Assembly: GCA_025924495.1 (NCBI GenBank)
Contig: JAICIG010000139.1
Coordinates: forward strand, 1 to 17,014
DNA: 17,014 nucleotides
Reading direction: 5' to 3'
From: Pirellulales bacterium
GTDB lineage: Bacteria > Planctomycetota > Planctomycetia > Pirellulales > JAICIG01
In this document: piece after piece, positions 14,362-17,014 of the stretch
Layout: every line of letters starts with the position of its first letter
Position numbering within the stretch: the first letter of the stretch is position 1
Notes under the pieces: model-generated
Told to the model about the DNA's origin: nothing
Seen by the model: the letters and a program-made list of their open reading frames with translations, nothing else
Database searches by the model: none
Program-made: the position numbers and the translations under genes

Positions 14362-16599
14362 CTACAGGCGGAAGTTGAACGTCTGGGTGATATATCGCCA
14401 CAGCCGATGGCCAAGCGTTTGCGGCTCCGTCTGGATCCGGCTGCGGCCGCGCAGGCCGATGCGAAGCAGGTCCTCCGGATCGTCCAGCGGCACTCGAACC
14501 TGATACGAGGTGTTCAAAGGACGCTCGACGCCCGACTCATCGGTCTTGGTGGCCAACTCGCCGCCCGCCTTGTTGGAAAGGTGCCGGGGGCTGACGGTCA
14601 ATGGCTCGGCGCCGATTTCGGCAATCTCGCCGCTCAGCGTCTCGGCCGGCAGTTCATCCAGTTTTACCTCGGCGGTCTGGCCCTTCCTGAGATACTCGAT
14701 GTCTTCCTGATCGACGACGAGGAGCGCTTCCATTTTGTGGGGATCGCCGACCAGACAGAACAGCACGCCTTGCTCGAGATAGGCGTTACGGTTCTTGGGA
14801 TCGAGCGGGGTTCCGCTCCAATGCTGAAGCTGCTTGTCCTGATTCCGCTTCGCCGGAAGTTCGGGCGGAGGCAGCACAGTTCCGCTCACCGGAGAGACGA
14901 GTGTCAGGCGCTCCAGATCGAACTGCTTGTCAGCGATTTGTTTATTCAAGGCGGCCAGCATCTCGCGTAGCGGCTGAACTTGCAGGCTGGCGCCCTGGGG
15001 ATCTCGAGTCATCTGCACCTGCAGACTCTCGAGCTGCGTCTGATTCTGATCGCGTTCTCCCTTCAGCTCGGCCAAGGAAAGGTCGACATCCAGATTGACC
15101 AATTGTGCCAACCGGGCGTTCTGTTCGACCTGATCGCCCGGTTTGACAAAGACATCTTCCAATTCGCCAGGGACGCTGACATAAATGCTCTTGGCTTCGC
15201 GCGGCTGAATCTCCAGCGTGCAGTACACGCGGTGCGGCAGCGGAATGAAAAGCACAGCCGCGGCGACTGCCGCGAGCACGCCCAGCGTCGCATACATGCG
15301 CCCTTTTTTCACCTTTTCGAGTCTCCCAGGCACATAGAAGAACTTGCCCAATTTCCACAAAGGCTGGATCGCCAGCCCGTAGATCGATGCCACGCCAATG
15401 ATCTGCCCGATGATTTCCAGCCGGTAAGGCTTCCAGATTTCGTACAAGAACCACAGGATCGAGAACACCACGACCCAGCGGTAGATGGCGGCGGCGATAC
15501 TGTACAGCGCGAAGAAGATCTGGTTGCGCTCGGGCAGAAATGGATCGTCCGGCTGCTCCAGTCCCAAGCACCAGTAGCCGAGCTTGCGGTTGAGAATGTC
15601 CGAGGCCTTCTGCCGCAAGTTGGGAATTTCCACGAGGTCGGCCAGGATGTAATAGCCGTCGTACCGCAAGAGCGGATTGGAATTGAACATCAACGTGCTG
15701 ACCGAACAGACGAACATGGTGCTCAAGCACAAGTGATTGAGCATGCCGGGTTCGGTAAACCACCAGATGAAGGTGCAAATCGAAGCGATGACGATTTCGA
15801 TGTACATGCCGCCGGCGCCGATCGCGATGCGATGCCATTTGTTCGGCAGCATCCAAGAGTCGGACACGTTGCAATACAAGCAGGGCGTCAGCACCAGCAC
15901 CATCACGCCCATCTCATGGCATTCGCCGCCGAAATGCTTGCAAGTCAGGCCGTGGCCGAACTCATGAATCACCTTGGTGACGCCCAGCGCAATCGACAAC
16001 CAGATGGCGTTTTTCAGGTTAAAGAACTGATGGAACGAAGGGAGTTTCGACTGAAATACGTCGAACTGGACCAGCACCAGCGATAACGCCGACAGCGCCA
16101 GGATGGCACAGCATGCCACGGCGGTGCGCGAGTACATCCATTTCAGCTTGGGATGCATCCATTCCAACAGCCGATCGGGATCGATCCCCTTGAAGCGTAT
16201 GGAAAGGATATTGCTGAGCTTGTTCAGCCATTCTTTGCGCCACCGCTCGTCGCGTCGGATCTTAAGCTGTTTGCCCTGGCCCGGCACGTTGGCAATGATC
16301 AACCCGCTGCGATGCAGCATGCCGATGAATTGCTGAAGCTCTTCAACGCCGATCTTCTGCGGCGGAAAGCGAGCTTCGAACTCGGCCTTGATGTCGTCCA
16401 GGCTCGACTTGCCGTCGAGCATCAGCAGGATGGCGTATTCCTCTTCCTGAAAGCGGAAGTAGTTCAGCCCGACAGGTTCCTTGACGACCCAGTACACGCG
16501 ACCCTGGTAGCGGTGCTGCCGCGCCGACAGATCGGGCCGCATGCGCATCGCCAGTTTGCGTGCGGAACTGGAAACCAGACTGTCAGCAAGGGTCGCCAT
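14362..16599 (-). CDS. PqqD-like / M50 metalloprotease / HlyD-like fusion membrane protein
   Basis: 745 residues in three parts. Residues 22-105 look PqqD-like (YWVVKEPVGLNYFRFQEEEY, LLMLDGKSSLDDIKAEFEARF, FIGMLHRSGLI), the small winged-helix fold that binds leader peptides in RiPP systems. Residues 155-455 are a polytopic M50 (site-2 protease family) domain: zinc motif HEFGHG with His212, Glu213 and His216 in the second helix, and the third-ligand motif NSNPLLRYDGYY with Asp314, plus several further helices (257-280, 360-388, 396-412, 437-453). Residues 460-725 form a membrane-fusion (HlyD) module: a split lipoyl-like motif (SVPGELEDVFVKPGDQVEQN and LTLVSPVSGTVLPPP) around a coiled-coil hairpin (505-562), then a beta barrel. 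Such fusions suggest processing or export of a peptide across the envelope. The ATG at 16599 has no clear Shine-Dalgarno. It follows the adaptor gene by 90 bases and is probably cotranscribed with it. Confidence 0.9.
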   Translation of the reverse strand: MATLADSLVSSSARKLAMRMRPDLSARQHRYQGRVYWVVKEPVGLNYFRFQEEEYAILLMLDGKSSLDDIKAEFEARFPPQKIGVEELQQFIGMLHRSGLIIANVPGQGKQLKIRRDERWRKEWLNKLSNILSIRFKGIDPDRLLEWMHPKLKWMYSRTAVACCAILALSALSLVLVQFDVFQSKLPSFHQFFNLKNAIWLSIALGVTKVIHEFGHGLTCKHFGGECHEMGVMVLVLTPCLYCNVSDSWMLPNKWHRIAIGAGGMYIEIVIASICTFIWWFTEPGMLNHLCLSTMFVCSVSTLMFNSNPLLRYDGYYILADLVEIPNLRQKASDILNRKLGYWCLGLEQPDDPFLPERNQIFFALYSIAAAIYRWVVVFSILWFLYEIWKPYRLEIIGQIIGVASIYGLAIQPLWKLGKFFYVPGRLEKVKKGRMYATLGVLAAVAAAVLFIPLPHRVYCTLEIQPREAKSIYVSVPGELEDVFVKPGDQVEQNARLAQLVNLDVDLSLAELKGERDQNQTQLESLQVQMTRDPQGASLQVQPLREMLAALNKQIADKQFDLERLTLVSPVSGTVLPPPELPAKRNQDKQLQHWSGTPLDPKNRNAYLEQGVLFCLVGDPHKMEALLVVDQEDIEYLRKGQTAEVKLDELPAETLSGEIAEIGAEPLTVSPRHLSNKAGGELATKTDESGVERPLNTSYQVRVPLDDPEDLLRIGLRGRSRIQTEPQTLGHRLWRYITQTFNFRL

Positions 16600-16689
16600 G
16601 AACGGAATCGGTCAATTCGGTGGAGTCGGAGTGCGATGGCGCGCGGACGGCGCCGGCCGGCGATCGCGGCCAACGGACCTGCTTCACGG

Positions 16690-17014
16690 TTAGCGGTTCG
16701 ATCGATCGGTGAGCTTGGCGACTCCGGCATCGATGGTCATGTCGACCGTCGTACCCGGCAGCAGCAGCCAGGCGCCGTCTTCTTCGCGATTTTCTACTTC
16801 GGCTTTGACGCGGTACTCGCCGCCTTGCAGAACGCGCATGTCGATGAACACGACTTTGCCGCGAAATTCTTGTTTCTTGCCGCCGGTCAAGGTAGCAGTG
16901 ATTCGCACGGGGCGCTCGATGACTTCCGTGGGGGAGACGTCGGCGATGCTCAAGTTGCCTTCGACTCGCAGTTTGTCCATGCGCAGCAATTGTACGACTC
17001 GATCACCCGGATTG
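16690..17014 (-). CDS. Periplasmic adaptor (HlyD/RND-MFP type), C-terminal part; 5' end outside window
   Basis: The frame is open to the right edge and reads NPGDRVVQLLRMDKLRVEGN there, so the start lies beyond the window. The sequence matches the beta-barrel and membrane-proximal end of membrane-fusion proteins. 'PGDRVVQLLRMDKLRVEG' fits the end of the lipoyl region and first barrel strand. VRITATLTGGKKQEFRGKVVFIDMRVLQGGEYRVKAEVENRE fits the barrel's flap-like strands, and LLLPGTTVDMTIDAG the usual 'l.pGm.v.v.i' end. Such adaptors bridge an inner-membrane transporter and an outer-membrane channel. It lies just upstream of the M50-HlyD fusion on the same strand, so two adaptor-type modules probably act in one complex. 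The cognate transporter is not visible. Confidence 0.8.
   Translation of the reverse strand, partial: NPGDRVVQLLRMDKLRVEGNLSIADVSPTEVIERPVRITATLTGGKKQEFRGKVVFIDMRVLQGGEYRVKAEVENREEDGAWLLLPGTTVDMTIDAGVAKLTDRSNR

Noticed and set aside
14124..14414. Minus-strand frame of 96 codons in the 14.2-kb spacer
   Set aside because: It overlaps the 3' end of the M50 gene and contains no domain. It is better explained as non-coding spacer with a hairpin.
14980..16086. 368-codon plus-strand frame opposite the M50 gene
   Set aside because: It is antisense to the conserved zinc-protease and HlyD motifs and shows none of its own.

Overview
The window reads as a chromosomal segment of a planctomycete (phylum Planctomycetota, probably a Pirellulales-like lineage). 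This is inferred from gene content, not from a marker gene. The pointers are a DUF1559 protein, a Ser/Thr kinase with a DWG (not DFG) metal-binding motif and the usual planctomycete N-terminal region, a secreted DUF4384 protein beside it, 'FSLxT'-type membrane segments, a PqqD-M50-HlyD fusion protein, and intergenic spacers rich in short GC-rich hairpins. Operons are short and strands alternate. I see no rRNA, tRNA, CRISPR array, transposase or phage gene.

Layout. 1-401 (+): C-terminal part of the end-joining protein Ku, cut by the window edge. 402-987: a spacer with six or more stem-loop units. 988-1398 (-): a small basic-tailed, winged-helix-like protein. 1488-2390 (-): an atypical DUF1559 membrane protein. 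2541-2750 (-): a 69-residue unknown protein. 2850-3158 (+): a small S24/S26-type peptidase-like protein behind a good sigma70-like promoter, followed by a five-helix membrane protein (3230-4177). 4233-4724 (-): a SET-domain lysine methyltransferase-like protein. 5208-6887 (+): ilvD, dihydroxy-acid dehydratase. 7370-8629 (+): a DegT/DnrJ/EryC1 sugar aminotransferase. 8854-10548 (+): a large signal-peptidase-I-like membrane protein that has Ala where the catalytic Ser should be and carries a zinc-ribbon insert. It converges almost end to end with the kinase (10562-12853, -), behind which lies the DUF4384 protein (13049-13906, -). 14362-16599 (-): PqqD-M50-HlyD fusion. 16690-17014 (-): the end of a periplasmic adaptor (HlyD/RND-MFP type) running off the right edge.

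How the genes fit together. The housekeeping parts are ilvD (branched-chain amino acid synthesis) and Ku (double-strand break repair). The rest is mostly cell-envelope and signalling machinery: a receptor-like kinase with TPR-like helices and a secreted DUF4384 partner; an export or processing pair (M50 fusion plus adaptor); and two S26-like proteins, one apparently without its nucleophile. The most unusual items are the probable pseudo-signal-peptidase, the PqqD-M50-HlyD fusion, the SET protein lying near a histone-H1-like basic protein, and the hairpin-rich spacer at 483-829.
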